Part shown: in pieces, positions 1-14,700 of the stretch
How the letters are laid out: each line of letters opens with the position of its first letter
How positions within the stretch are numbered: position 1 is the first letter of the stretch
Origin: Stenogyne calaminthoides
Lineage: Eukaryota > Streptophyta > Magnoliopsida > Lamiales > Lamiaceae
DNA length: 64,000 bases
NCBI GenBank assembly: GCA_037126765.1
Contig: JBBCBC010000007.1
Location: forward strand, 28,653,667-28,717,666
Direction of reading: 5' to 3'
Notes under the pieces: generated by a model
Seen by the model: the letters and a program-made list of their open reading frames with translations, nothing else
The model's database searches: none
What the model was told of the DNA's origin: nothing
Translations under genes and position numbers: made by a program

Positions 1-6
1 CAAGCA

Positions 7-14
7 AAACCCTA
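7..14 (+). other. Telo-box AAACCCTA (first of a series)
   Basis: The octamer AAACCCTA matches one plant telomere-repeat unit, the telo-box. It recurs at the same place in most monomers of arm 1, and as TAGGGTTT in most monomers of arm 2, so the spacing is about 340 bp. Single-base variants occur in some monomers. Telo-boxes are known binding sites for plant Myb-type telomere-repeat-binding proteins. Whether this satellite binds them is not shown by sequence. Confidence 0.5.
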
Positions 15-248
15 CTACAGTGATCTATGAAAAAAAATGCCTATACTAATCACTCATATTATCCGTTGGGAAAAACTATTACAATATCACACGAGGGTTG
101 TGATAGAGAAAAATATTATAATACTATCCGGTGGGTCAGTTTTAGAGATACGGAGAAGCTGTGAGACATGTAGACGACTTTAAGATGGTTCCGAAACATG
201 GTTATAACAGAAAAACGAACACCCGAGTCAAAAGTGATGGCCAAAATA

Positions 249-273
249 GTTTTCACCATCCAATGGCCAAAAC
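249..273 (+). repeat. Imperfect hairpin within the monomer (first example)
   Basis: The arms GTTTTCACCAT and ATGGCCAAAAC are complementary at 9 of 11 positions around a 3-base loop. The right arm is also one of two ATGGCCAAAAC words 26 bp apart, so the region is both a hairpin and a short direct repeat. The same structure is seen in most monomers of both arms. It is the site of 26-bp gains and losses elsewhere in the array. Confidence 0.7.
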
Positions 274-799
274 CCCAATCGCCGTTTCCAGTCCTCCATC
301 CGAAATAGCTAATCCTTGCTATCAAAATTACAACAAGAACAGGCAAAACCCTACTACAGTGATCTATGAAAAAAAATGCCTATACTACCCACTCATATTA
401 TCCGTTGGGAAAAATGTTAACAATATCACACGAGGGTTGCGATAAAGAAAAATATTATAATACTATCTGGTGGGTCAGTTTTAGAGGAAAGACAAAGGTA
501 TGAGACATGTAGACGACTTCAAGGTTTTTCCGAAACATGGTTATAATAGGAAAACGGACACCCGAGTCAAAAGTTATGGCCAAAACAGTTTTTACCATCA
601 AATGGCCAAAACCCCAAACGTCATTTCAAGATCCTCCATCCGACATCGCTCATCCTTGCGATCAAAATTATAACAAGAACAAGCAAAACCCTACTACAGT
701 GATCTATGAAAAAAAAGCCTATACTACTCACTCATATTATCCGTTGGGAAAAACGATTACAATATAAAAAGAGGGTTGCGATAGAGAAAAATATTATAA

Positions 800-3700
800 T
801 ACTATCCGGTGGGTCAGTTTTAGAGTGATGATGAAGCTGTGAGATATGTATACGACTTCAAGACGTTTCCGAAACAAGGTTATAATTGGAAAACAGAAAC
901 CCGAGTCAAAAGTTATGGCCAAAACTATTTTCACCATCCAATGGCCAAAAACCCCAATCGCCGTTTCCAGATCCTCCATCCGACATCGCTCATCCTTGCG
1001 ATCAAAATTACAACAAGAACAAGCAAAACCCTACTACAGTGACCTATGAAAAAAATGCATATACTACCCACTAATATTATCCGTTGGGAAAAACGATTAC
1101 AATATCACACGAGGGTTGCGATAGAGAAAAATATTATAATACTATCCGGTGGGTAAGTTTTAGATTGACGGCGAAGCTATGAGACATGTAGATGATTTCA
1201 AGACATTTCTGAAGCTTGGTTATAATAAAAAAATGGACACCAGAGTCAAAAGTTATGGCCAAAACAATTTCACCATCCAATGGTCAAAACCCCAATTGCC
1301 GTTTCCAGATCCTCCATCCGACATCGCTCATCCTTGCGATTAAAATTACAACAAGAACAAGCAAAACCCTACTACAGTGATCTATGAAAAAAAATGCCTA
1401 TACTACTCACTCATATTATCCGTTAGGAAAAATGATTACAATATCACAATAGGGTTGCGATAGAGAAAAATATTATAATACTATCTAGTGGGTCCATTTT
1501 TGAGGAACGACGATGCTGTGAGACATGTAGACGACTTCAAGACATTTCTGAAACATGGTTATAATAGGAAAACGGACACTCGAGTTAAAAGTTATGGCCA
1601 AAACAGTTTTCACCATCAAATGGCCAAAACCCCAATCGCCGTTTCCAGATCCTCCATCCGACATCGCTCATTCTTGCGATCAAATTTACAACAAGAACAA
1701 GCAAAACCCTACTACAGTGATCTATGAAAAAAAATTCCTATACTACTCACTCATATTATCCGTTTGGAAAAACGATTACAATATCACACAAGGGTTGCGA
1801 TAGGAAAAATATTATAAAACTATCCAGTAGGTTAGTTTTTGAGGAACAGCGAAGCTGTGAAAAATGTAGACGACTTCAAGACGTTTCCAAAACATTGTTA
1901 GAATAGGAAATCGGACACCCGAGTCAAAAGTTATGGCCAAAACAGTTTTCACCATCAAATGGCCAAAACCTCAATCGCTGTTTCCAGATCCTCCATCTGA
2001 CATCGCTCATCCTTGCTCTCAAAATTACAACAAGAACAAGCAAAACCCTACTACAGTGATCTATGAAAAACGATTACAATATCCGTTGGGAAAAAACGAT
2101 TACAATATCACGAGGGTTGCGATAGAGAAAAATATTATAATACTATCCGGTGGGTGGGGTTTAAGAGTGAAAAGTTTGTGAGACATGTAGACGACTTCAA
2201 GAAGTTTCCGAAACAAGGTTATAATAGGAAAACGGACACCCGAGTCAAAAGTTATGACGAAAATTGTTTTCACCATCCAATGGCAAAAACCCCAATCGCC
2301 ATTTCCAGATCCTCCATCCGACATCGCTCATCCTTGCGATCAAAATTACAAGAAGAACAAGCAAAACCCTACTACAGTGATCTATGAAAAAAAAATGCAT
2401 ATACTACCCACTAATATTATCCTTTGGGAAAAATGATTACAATATCAAACGAGGGTTGCGATAGAGAAAAATATTATAATAATATTCGGTGGGTCAGTTT
2501 TAAAGGGACGGCAAAGCTATGAGACATGTAGATGACTTCAAGATATTTCCGAAACATGGTTATAACAGGAAAACGGACACCCGAGTCAAACGTTATGGCC
2601 AAAATAGTTTTCACCATCCAATGGCCAAAACCTCAATCGCCGTTTCAAGATCCTCCATCCGACATCGCTCATCCTTGCGATCAAAATTACAACAAGAACA
2701 AGCAAAACCCTACTACAGTGATCTATGAAAAACAATGCCTATACTACTCACTCATATTATCCGTTGGGAAAACCTATTACAATATCACACGAGGGTTGCG
2801 ATAGAGAAAAATATTATAGTACTATCCGGTGGGTCAGTTTTATAGGGACGACGAAGCTGTGAGACATGTAGATGACTTCAAGATGTTTTTGAAACAAGGT
2901 TATAATAGGAAAATGGACACCCGAGTCAAAAGTTATGGCCAAAACATTTTTCACCATCCAATGGCAAAAACTCCAATCGCCGTTTCCAGATCCTCCATCC
3001 GACATCGCTCATCCTTGCGATCAAAATTACAACAAGAACAAGCAAAACCCTACTACAGTGATCTATGAAAAAAATGCCAATACTACTCACTCATATTATC
3101 CGTTGGAAAAAACGATTACAATATCACATGAGGGTAGCGATAGAGAAAAATATTATAATTCTATCCAGTTGGTCAATTTTAAAGGGACGGCGAAGCGGTG
3201 AGACATGTAGATGACTTCAAGACGTTTCCGAAACAAGGTTATAATTGGAAAACGGACACCCGAGTCAAAAGTTATGGCCAAAACTGTTTTCACCATCCAA
3301 TGGCGCCGTTTCCAGATCCTCCATCCGACATCGCTCATCCTTGCGATCAAAATTACAACAAGAACAAGCAAAACCCTACTACAGTGACCTATGATAAAAA
3401 TGCATATACTACCCACTAATATTATCCGTTGGGAAAAACGATTACAATATCACACGAGGGTTGCGATAGAGAAAAATATTATAATACTATCTGGTGGGTC
3501 AGTTTTAGATTGACGGCGAAGCTATGAGACATATAGATGACTTCAAGACATTTCTGAAGCTTGGTTATAATAGGAAAATGGACACCAGAGTCAAATGTTA
3601 TGGCCAAAACTGTTTTCACCATCCAATGGCGCCGTTTCCAGATCCTCCATCCGACATCGCTCATCCTTGCGATCAAAATTACAACAAGAACAAGCAAAAC

Positions 3701-6700
3701 CCTACTACAGTGACCTATGATAAAAATGCATATACTACCCACTAATATTATCCGTTGGGAAAAACGATTACAATATCACACGAGGGTTGCGATAGAGAAA
3801 AATATTATAATACTATCCGGTGGGTCAGTTTTAGATTGACGGCGAAGCTATGAGACATGTAGATGACTTCAAGACATTTCTGAAGCTTGGTTATAATAGG
3901 AAAATGGACACCAGAGTCAAATGTTATGGCCAAAACAGTTTTCACCATCCAATGGTCAAAACCCCAATTGCCGTTTCCAGATCCTCCATCCGACATCGCT
4001 CATCCTTGCGATAAAAATTACAACAAGAACAAGCAAAACCCTACTACAGTGATCTATGAAAAAAAATGCCTATACTACTCACTCATATTATCCGTTAGGA
4101 AAAACGATTACAATATCACAATAGGGTTGCGATAGAGAAAAATATTATCATACTATCCGGTGGATCAGTTTTTGTGGAACGAAGATGCTGTGAGACATGT
4201 AGACGACTTCAAGACATTTCCGAAACATGGTTATAATAGGAAAACAGACACTTGAGTTAAAAGTTATGGCTAAAACAGTTTTCACCATCAAATGGCCAAA
4301 ACCCCAATCGCCGTTTCTAGATCCTCCATCCGACATCGCTCATTCTTGCGATCAAATATACAACAAGAACAAGCAAAACCCTACTACAGTGATCTATGAA
4401 AAATAATTCCTATACTACTCACTCATATTATCCGTTGGGAAAAACGATTACAATATCACACAAGGGTTGCGATAGGAAAAATATTATAAAACTATCCAGT
4501 AGGTCCGTTTTAGAGGAACAGCGAAGCTGTGAAACATGTAGACGACTTCAAGTTGTTTCCAAAACATTGTTAAAATAGGAAATCGGACACCCGAGTCAAA
4601 AGTTATGGCCAAAACAGTTTTCACCATCAAATGGCCAAAACCTCAATCGCCGTTTCCAGATCCTCCATCTGACATCGCTCATCCTTGCTATCAAAATTAC
4701 AACAAGAACAAGCAAAACCCTACTACAGTGATCTATGAAAAAAAAATACCTATGCTACTCACTCATATTATCCGTTGGGAAAAACGATTACAATATCACA
4801 CGAGGGTTGCGATAGAGAAAAATATTATAATACTATCTGGTGGGTCAGTTTAAGAGTGGCGAAGCTGTGAGACATGTAGACGACTTCAAGAAGTTTCCGA
4901 AACAAGGTTATAATAGGAAAATGGACACCCGAGTCAAAAGTTATGACGAAAATTGTTTTCACCATCCACTGGCAAAAACCCCAATCGCCATTTCTAGATC
5001 CTCCATCCGACATCGCTCATCCTTTCGATCAAAATTACAAGAAGAACAAGCAAAACCCTACTACAGTGATCTATGAAAAAAAAATGCATATACTACCCAC
5101 TAATATTATCCGTTGGGAAAAATGATTACAATATCAAACGAGGGTTGCGATAGAGAAAAATATTATAATAATATTCGGTGGGTTAGTTTTAGAGGGAAGG
5201 CGAAGCTATGAGACATGTAGATGACTTCAAGATATTTCCAAAACATGGTTATAACAGGAAAACGGACACCCGATTCAAACGTTATGGCCAAAATAGTTTT
5301 CACCATCCAATGGCCAAAACCTCAATCGCCGTTTCCAGATCCTCCATCCGACATCGCTCATCCTTGCGATCAAAATTACAACAAGAACAAGCAAAACCCT
5401 ACTACAGTGATCTATGAAAAACAAATGCCTATACTACTCACTCATATTATCAGTTGGGAAAAACTATTACAATATCACACGAGGATTGCAATAGAGAAAA
5501 ATATTATAATACTATCCGGTGGGTCAGTTTTATAGGGACGACGAAGCTGTGAGACATGTAGATGACTTCAAGAAGTTTTTGAAACATGGTTATAATAGGA
5601 AAATGGACACCCGAGTCAAAAGTTATGGCCATAACATTTTTCACCATCCAATGGCAAAAACCCCAATTGCCGTTTCCAGATCCTCCATCCGACATCGCTC
5701 ATCCTTGCGATCAAAATTACAACAAGAACAAGCAAAACCCTACTACAATGATCTATGAAAAAAATGCCAACACTAGTCACTCATATTATCCGTTGGGAAA
5801 AACGATTACAATATCACACGAGGGTAGCGATAGAGAAAAATATTATAATACTATCCAGTGGGTCAGTTTTAAAGGGACGGCGAAGCGGTGAGACATGTAG
5901 ATGACTTCAAGACGTTTCTGAAACAAGGTTATAATTGGAAAACAGACACCCGAGTCAAAAGTTATGGCCAAAACTGTTTTCACCATCCAATGGCCAAAAC
6001 CCCAATCGCCATTTCCAGATCCTCCATCCGACATCGCTCATCCTTGCGATCAAAATTACAACAAGAACAAGCAAAACCCTACTACAGTGACCTATGAAAA
6101 AAATGCATATACTACCCACTAATATTATCCGTTGGGAAAAACGATTACAATATCACACGAGGGTTGCTATAGAGAAAAATATTATAATACTATCCGGTGG
6201 GTCAGTTTTAGAATGACGGCGAAGCTATGAGACATGTAGATGACTTCAAGACATTTCTGAAGCTTGGTTATAATAGGAAAATGGACACCAGAGTCAAAAG
6301 TTATGGCCAAAACTGTTTTCACCATCCAATGGTCAAAACCCCAATTGCCGTTTCCAGATCCTCCATCCGACATCGCTAATCCTTGCGATTAAAATTACAA
6401 CAAGAACAAGCAAATCCCTACTACAGTGATCTATGAAAAAAAATGCCTATACTACTCACTCATATTATCCGTTAGGAAAAACGATTACAATATCACAATA
6501 GGGTTCCGATAGAGAAAAATATTATAATACTATCCGGTGGGTCAGTTTTTGAGGAAAGACAATGCTGTGAGACATGTAAACGACTTCAAGACATTTCCGA
6601 AACATGGTTATAATAGGAAAAGGGACACTCGAGTTAAAAGTTATGGCCAAAACAGTTTTCACCATCAAATGGCCAAAACCCCAATCGCCGTTTCAAGATC

Positions 6701-9700
6701 CTCCATCCGACATCGCTCATTCTTGCGATCAAATTTACAACAAGAACAAGCAAAACCCTACTACAGTGATCTATGAAAAAAAATTCCTATACTACTCACT
6801 CATATTATCCGTTGGGAAAAATGATTACAATATCACACAAGGGTTGCGATAGGAAAAATATTATAATAATATTCGGTGGGTTAGTTTTAGAGGGAAGGCG
6901 AAGCTATGAGACATGTAGATGACTTCAAGATATTTCTGAAACATGGTTATAACAGGAAAACGGACACCCGAGTCAAACGTTATGGCCAAAATAGTTTTCA
7001 CCATCCAATGGCCAAAACCTCAATCGCCGTTTCCAGATCCTCCATCAGACATCGCTCATCCTTGCGATCAAAATTACAACAAGAACAAGCAAAACCCTAC
7101 TACAGTGATCTATGAAAAACAAATGCCTATACTACTCACTCATATTATCCGTTGGGAAAAACTATTACAATATCACACGAGGGTTGCGATAGAGAAAAAT
7201 ATTATAATACTATCCAGTGGGTCAGTTTTAAAGGGACGGCGAAGCGGTGAGACATGTAGATGACTTCAAGATGTTTCCGAAACAAGGTTATAATTGGAAA
7301 ACAGACACCCGAGTCAAAAGTTATGGCCAAAACTGTTTTCACCATCCAATGGCCAAAACCCCAATCGTTTTCTAGATCCTCCATCCGACATCGCTCATTC
7401 TTGCGATCAAAATTACAACAAGAACAAGCAAAACCCTACTACAGTGATCTATGAAAAAAAATGCATATACAACCCACTCATATTATCCGTTGGGAAAAAT
7501 GATTACAATATCACACGAGGTTTACGATAGAGAAAAATATTATAATAATATCCGGTGGGTCAGTTTTAGAGATACGGCAAATATGTGAGACATGTAGAGG
7601 ACTTTAAGACGTTTCCGAAATATGGTTATAATAGAAAAACGGACACCCGAGTCAAAAGTTATGGCCAAAATAGTTTTCACCATCCAATGACCAAATCCTC
7701 AATCGTCGTTTCTAGATCCTCCATCCAAAATCGCTAATCCTTGCTATCAAATTTACAACAAGAACAAGCAAAACCCTACTACAGTGATCTATGAAAAAAA
7801 ATTCCTATACTACTCACTCATATTATCCGTTGGGAAAAATGATTACAATATCACACAAGGGTTGCGATAGGAAAAATATTATAAAACTATCTAGTAGGTG
7901 GGTTTAGAGGGAATTTGCGGAGAAACATGTAGATGACTTCAAGATGTTTCAAAACAAGGAAACATAGTCAAAAGTTACTTCAAGACGTTTCCAAAACATT
8001 GTTAGAATCAAAATCGGACAAGCAAAACCCCTACAAAGGATCTATCAAAAGTTATGGCCATAAAAATGTTTATCACCATTAAATGGCCAAAACCTCAATC
8101 GCCGTTTCCAGATCCTCCATCGACGAGTCAAAAGTTATGGCCAAAATAGTTTTCACCATCGCTCATCCTTGCTATCAAAATTACAACAAGAACAAGCAAA
8201 ACCCTACTACAGTGATCTATGAAAAAAAAATACTATGCTACTCACTCATATTATCCGTTGGGAAAAACGATTACAATATCACACGAGGGTTGTGATAGAG
8301 AAAAATATTATAATACTATCTGGTGGGTCAGGTTTAGAGATTCGAAACAAGGAGACTCGAGTCAAAAGTTGAGACATGTAGACGACTTCAAGAAGTTTCC
8401 GAAACAAGGTTATAATAGGAAAATGGACACCCGAGTCAAAAGTTATGACGAAAATTGTTTTCACCATCCAATGGCAAAAACCCCAATCGCCATTTCCAGA
8501 TCCTCCATCCGACATCGCTCATCCTTGCGATAAAAATTACAAGAAGAACAAGCAAAACCCTACTACAGTGATCTATGAAAAAAAAATGCATATACTACCC
8601 ACTAATGTTATCCGTTGGGAAAAATGATTACAATATCAAACGAGGGTTGCGATAGAGAAAAATATTATAATAATATCCGGTGGGTCAGTTTTAGAGGGAA
8701 GATAAAGCTATGAGACATGTAGATGACTTCAAGATATTTTTGAAACATGGTTATAATAGGAAAACGGACACCCGAGTCAAAAGTTATGGCCAAAATAGTT
8801 TTCACCATCCAATGGCCAAAACCTCAATCGCCGTTTCAGATCCTCCATCCGACATCGCTCATCCTTGCGATCAAAATTACAACAAGAACAAGCAAAACCC
8901 TACTACAGTGATCTATGAAAAACAAATGCCTATACTACTCACTCATATTATCCGTTGGGAAAAACTATTACAATATCACACGAGGGTTGCGATAAAGAAA
9001 AATATTATAATACTATCCAAAGTGGGTCGCCATCCTTTTTTAAAGGGAATGATCTATGAAAAAAAATAAGGTGAGACATGTAGATGACTTCAAGACGTTT
9101 CGAAACAAGGTTATAATTGGAAAAGCGGACACCGAGTCAAAAAAGTTATGGACAAAAACCTGTTTTCACCATCCAATGGCAAAAACCCCAATCGCCGTTT
9201 CCAGATCCTCCATCCGACATCGCTCATCCTTGCGATCAAAATTACAACAAGAACAAGCAAAACCCTACTACAGTGACCTATGAAAAAAATTCATATACTA
9301 CCCACTAATATTATCCGTTGGGAAAAATGATTACAATATCACACGAGGGTTGCTATAGAGAAAAATATTATAATACTATCCGGTGGGTCAGTTTTAGAAT
9401 GACGGCGAAGCTATGAGACATGTAGATGACTTCAAGACATTTCTGAAGCTTGGTTATAATAGGAAAATGGACACCAGAATCAAAATTATGGCTAAAACAG
9501 TTTTCACCATCCAATGGTCAAAACCCCAATTGCCGTTTCCAGATCCTCCATCCGACATCGCTCATCCTTGCGATTAAAATTATAACAAGAACAAGAAAAT
9601 CCCTACTACAATGATCTATGAAAAAAAATAACTATACTACTCACTCATATTATCCGTTAGGAAAAACGATTACAATATCACAATAGGGTTGCGATAGCGA

Positions 9701-11300
9701 AAAATATTATAATACTATCCGGTGGGTCAGTTTTTGAGGAACGACGATGCTGTGAGACATGTAGACGACTTCAAGACATTTCCGAAACATGGTTATAATA
9801 GGAAAACGGACACTCGAGTTAAAAGTTATGGCCAAAACAGTTTTCACCATCAAATGGCCAAAACCCCAATCGCCGTTTCCAGATCCTCCATCCGACATCG
9901 CTCATTCTAGCGATCAAATTTACAACAAGAACAAGCAAAACCCTACTACAGTGATCTATGAAAAAAAATTCCTATACTACTCACTCATATTATCCGTTGG
10001 GAAAAACGATTACAATATCACACAAGGATTGCGATAGGAAATATATTATAAAACTATCCAGTAGGTCAGTTTTAGAGGAACAGCGAAGCTGTGAAACATG
10101 TAGACGACTTCAAGACGTTTCGAAAACATTGTTAGAATAGGAAATCGGACACCCGAGTCAAAAGTTATGGCCAAAACAGTTTTCTCCATCAAATGGCCAA
10201 AACCTCAATCGCCATTTCCACATCCTCCATCTGACATCGCTCATCCTTGCTATAAAAATTACAACAAGAACAAGCAAAACCCTACTACTGTGATCTATGA
10301 AAAAAAAATACCTATTCTACTCACTCATATTATCCGTTGGGAAAAACGATTACAATATCACACGAGGGTTGTGATAGAGAAAAATATTATAATACTATCT
10401 GGTGGGTCAGTTTAAGATTGACGGCGAAGCTGTGAGACATGTAGACGACTTCAAGAAGTTTCCGAAACAAGGTTATAATAGGAAAATGGACACCCGAGTT
10501 AAAAGTTATGACGAATATTGTTTTCACCATCCAATGGCAAAAACCCCAATCGCCATTTCCAGATCCTCCATCCGACATCGCTCATCCTTGCGATCAAAAT
10601 TACAAGAAGAACAAGCAAAACCCTACTACAGTGATCTATGAAAAAAAAATGCATATACTACCCACTAATATTATCCGTTGGGAAAAATGATTACAATATC
10701 AAACGAGGGTTGCGATAGAGAAAAATATTATAATAATATTCGGTGGGTCAGTTTTAGAGGGAAGGCAAAGCTATGAGACATGTAGATGACTTCAAGATAT
10801 TTCCGAAACATGGTTATAACAGGAAAACGGACACCCGAGTCAAACGTTATGGCCAAAATAGTCTTCACCATCCAATGGCCAAAACCTCAATCGCCGTTTC
10901 CAGATCCTCCATCCGACATCGCTCATCCTTGCGATCAAAATTACAACAAGAACAAGCAAAACCCTACTACAGTGATCTATGAAAAACAATGCCTATACTA
11001 CTCATTCATATTATCCGTTGGGAAAAACTATTACAATATCACATGAGGGTTGCGATAGAGAAAACTATTATAATACTATCCGGTGGGTCAGTTTTATAGG
11101 GACGACGAAGCTGTGAGACATGTAGATGACTTCAAGACGTTTCCGAAACAAGGTTATAATTGGAAAACGGACACCCGAGTCAAAAGTTATGGCCAAAACT
11201 GTTTTCACCATCCAATGGCCAAAACCCCAATCGCCGTTTCCAGATCCTCCATCCGACATCGCTCATCCTTGCGATCAAAATTACAACAAGAACAAGCAAA
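800..11300 (+). repeat. Seven-monomer higher-order repeat (about 2.36 kb)
   Basis: Diagnostic variants recur in a fixed order. A monomer with TTATAATTGGAAAAC begins near 839, 3198, 5888, 7260 and 9070. It is followed by one with TCTGAAGCTTGGTTAT (near 1185, 3530, 3850, 6230, 9420), one with CACCATCAAATGG plus CATTCTTGCG or a variant (1490, 4150, 6540, 9725), one with AACATTGTTA (1850, 4500, 10,090), one with TTATGACGAA (2160, 4850, 8370, 10,410), one with GTCAAACGTTATGG or a variant (2520, 5210, 6900, 8710, 10,775), and one with TATAGGGACGACGAAGC (2840, 5530, 11,095). The first full unit spans about 2,359 bp, seven monomers. Later units show an extra monomer near 3,524-3,850, loss of two or more monomers near 6,850, and a scrambled segment near 7,900-8,160. 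This is ordinary unequal-exchange behaviour of a satellite. Confidence 0.75.
7890..8160 (+). repeat. Scrambled satellite monomer
   Basis: This segment contains satellite words in the wrong order and with short deletions. Two partial copies of the TCAAAAGTTA block and two of the GACTTCAAGA block lie within 250 bp, and the GACATCGCTCATCC block is joined directly to TTTTCACCATC. It sits where the higher-order repeat predicts an ordinary AACATTGTTA-type monomer. It could be a real rearranged monomer or a consensus error in a near-identical repeat. Confidence 0.6.
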
Positions 11301-11424
11301 ACCCTACTAAAGTGATCTATGAAAAAAATGCCAATACTACTCATTCATATTATCCGTTGGGAAAAACGATTACAATATCACACGAGGGTTGCGATAGAGA
11401 AAAATATTATAATACTATCCAATT

Positions 11425-11700
11425 GGTTGGGTTTAGAGGGGGAAAAAGCCGTGGAGACATGTAGAAGACTTCAAGACGTTTTTGAAACAAGGTTATAATA
11501 GGAAAATGGACACTCAAAAGTCAAAAAGTTATGGTCAAAAAATTGTTTTCACCATCCAATAAAAAAAACTCAATCGCCATTTCTATAGATCCTCCATCCG
11601 AACATCGCAATATCATCCTTGCGATCAAAATTACAAGAAGAACAAGCAAAAGCCCTACTACAAGAATTTGATCTATATAATAGGAAAAAAAAAAAATGCA
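11425..11700 (+). repeat. Degenerate satellite monomer with small insertions
   Basis: The monomer order is kept, but many short insertions appear relative to neighbours: extra A residues, and additional bases inside the GATCCTCCATCC and CATCGCTCATCC words. A 12-base A-run lies near 11,684-11,695. A shorter patch of the same kind lies at about 14,535-14,660. Neighbouring monomers on both sides are clean. As with the segment near 8 kb, either local decay or consensus error would explain it. Confidence 0.55.
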
Positions 11701-14700
11701 TATACTACCCACTCATATTATCTGTTGGGAAAAATGATTACAATATCAAACGAGGGTTGCGATAGAGAAAAATATTATAATATTACTCGGTGGGTCAGTT
11801 TTAGAGGGACGGCGAAGCTATGAGACATGTAGATGATTTCAAGATATTTCCGAAAAATGGTTATTATAGGAAAATGGACACCCGAGTCAAACGTTATGGC
11901 CAAAATAGTTTTCACCATCCAATGGCCAAAACCCCAATCGCCGTTTCCAAATCTTCCATCCAACATCGCTCATACTTGCGATCAAAATTACAAATAGAAC
12001 AAGCAAAACCCTACTACAGTGATCTATGAAATAAATGCCTATACTACTCACTCATATTATCCGTTGGGAAAAACGATTACAATATCACACGAGGGTTGCG
12101 ATAGAGAAAAATATTATAATACTATCCGGTGGGTCAGTTTTAGAGGGACGACAAAGCTGTGAGACATGTAGAAGACTTCAAGACGTTTTTGAAACAAGGT
12201 TATAATAGGAAAACGGACACCAAAGTCAAAAGTTATGGCCAAAATATTTTTCACCATCCAATGGCCAAAACCCCAATCGCCGTTTCCCGAGCATCCTTCC
12301 GACGTCGCTCATCCTTGCGATCAAAATTACAACAGGAACAACCAAAACCCCACTACAGTGATCTATGAAAAAAAAATGCCTATAATACTCACTCATATTA
12401 TCCGTTGGGAAAAATGATTACAATATCACACGAGGGTTTCGATATAGAAAAATATTATAATACTATCCGGTGGGTCAGTTTTTGAGGGACAGCGAGGGTG
12501 TGAGACATGTAGACGACTTCAAGACGTTTCCGAAACAAGGTTATAATAGGAAAACGGACACCCGAGTCAAAAGTTATGGCCAAAACTGTTTTCACCATCC
12601 AATGGCCAAAACCCCAATCGCCGTTTCTAGATCCTCCATCCGACATCGCTCATTCTTGCGATCAAAATTACAACAAGAACAAGCAAAACCCTACTACAGT
12701 GATCTATGAAAAAAAATGCATATACAACCCACTCATATTATCCGTTGGGAAAAATGATTACAATATCACACGAGGGTTACGATAGAGAAAAATATTATAA
12801 TACTATCCGGTGGGTCAGTTTTAGAGATACGGCAAAGATGTGAGACATGTAGACGACTTTAAGACGTTTCCGAAATATGGTTATAATAGAAAAACGGACA
12901 CCCGAGTCAAAAGTTATGGCCAAAATAGTTTTCACCATCCAATGACCAAAACCTCAATCGTCGTTTCCAGATCCTCCATCCAAAATCGCTAATCCTTGCT
13001 ATCAAAATTACAACAAGAACAAGCAAAACCCTACTACAGTGATCTATGAAAAAAAAATGCCTATACTACCCACTCATATTATCCGTTGGGAAAAACGATT
13101 ACAATATCACTCGAGGGTTGCGATAGAGAAAAATATTATAATACTATCCGGTGGGTCAGTTTTAGAGGAAAGACAAAGCTGTGAGACATGTAGATTACTT
13201 CAAGATATTTCCGAAACATGGTTATAATAGGAAAACGGACACCCGAGTCAAACTTTATGGCCAAAATAGTTTTCACCATCAAATGGCCAAAACCCCAATC
13301 GCCGTTTCCAGATCCTCCATCCGACATCGCTCATCCTTGCGATCAAAATTACAACAAGAACAAGCAAAACCTTACTACAGTGATCTATGAAAAAAAATGA
13401 CAATACTACTCACTCATATTATCCGTTGGGAAAAACGATTACAATATCACACGAGTGTTGCGATAGGAAAAATATTATAATACTTTCCAGTAAGTCAGTT
13501 TTAGAGGAACGGCAAAGCTGTGAAACATGTAGACGACTTCAAGATATTTCCGAAACATTGTTAGAATAGGAAACCGGACACCCGAGTCAAAAGTTATGGC
13601 CAAAACAGTTTTCACCATCAAATGGGCAAAACCCCAATCGCCGTTTCCAGATCCTCCATCGGACATCGCTCATCCTTGCGATCAAAATTACAACAAGAAC
13701 AAGCAAAATACTACTACAGTGATCTATGAAAAAAATAGCCTATACTACTCACTCATATTATCTGTTGGGAAAAATGATTACAATATCACACGAGGGTTGT
13801 GATATAGAAAAATATTAAAATATTATCTGGTGGTTAAGTTTTAGAGTGACGGCGAAGTTGTGAGACATGTAGACGACTTCAAGACGCGTTTGAAACAAGG
13901 TTATAATAGGAAAACGGACACCTGAGTCAAAAGTTATGATCAAAACTATTTTCACCATCCAATGGCCAAAACCCCAATAGCCGTTTCCAGATCCTCCATT
14001 CGACATCGCTCATTCTTGCGATCAAAATTACAACAAGAACAAGCAAAACCCTACTACAGTGATCTATGAAAAAAAATGCATATACAACCCACTCATATTA
14101 TCCGTTGGGAAAAATGATTACAATATCACACGAGGGTTATGATAGAGAAAAATATTATAATACTATCCGGTGGGTCAGGTTTAGAGATACGACAAAGCTG
14201 TGAGACATGTACATGACTTTAAGACGTTTCCGAAATATGTTTATAATAGAAAAACAGACACCCGAGTCAAAAGTTATGGCCAAAATAGTTTTCACCATCC
14301 AATGACAAAACCTCAATCGCCGTTTCTAGATCCTCCATCCGAAATCGCTAATCCTTGCTATCAAAATTACAACAGGAACAGGCAAAACCCTACTACAGTG
14401 ATCTATGAAAAAAAATGCCTATACTACCCACTCATATTATCCGTTGGGAAAAATGATTACAATATCACACGAGGGTTGCGATAGGAAAAATATTATAATA
14501 CTATCCAGTAGGTCAGTTTTAGAGGAACGACGAAGCTGTTAAACATGTAGGAAACATTGTTAGAATAAATTACAATACTATCCAAGAGGTTGGGTTTCAA
14601 TAAGGCGTAGGAAAAAAAACATTGTAAGAAATAGAAAATGCAGGACACACGAAAGTCAAAAGTTATGGCGAAAAAACAGTTTTCACCATCAAATGGCCAA

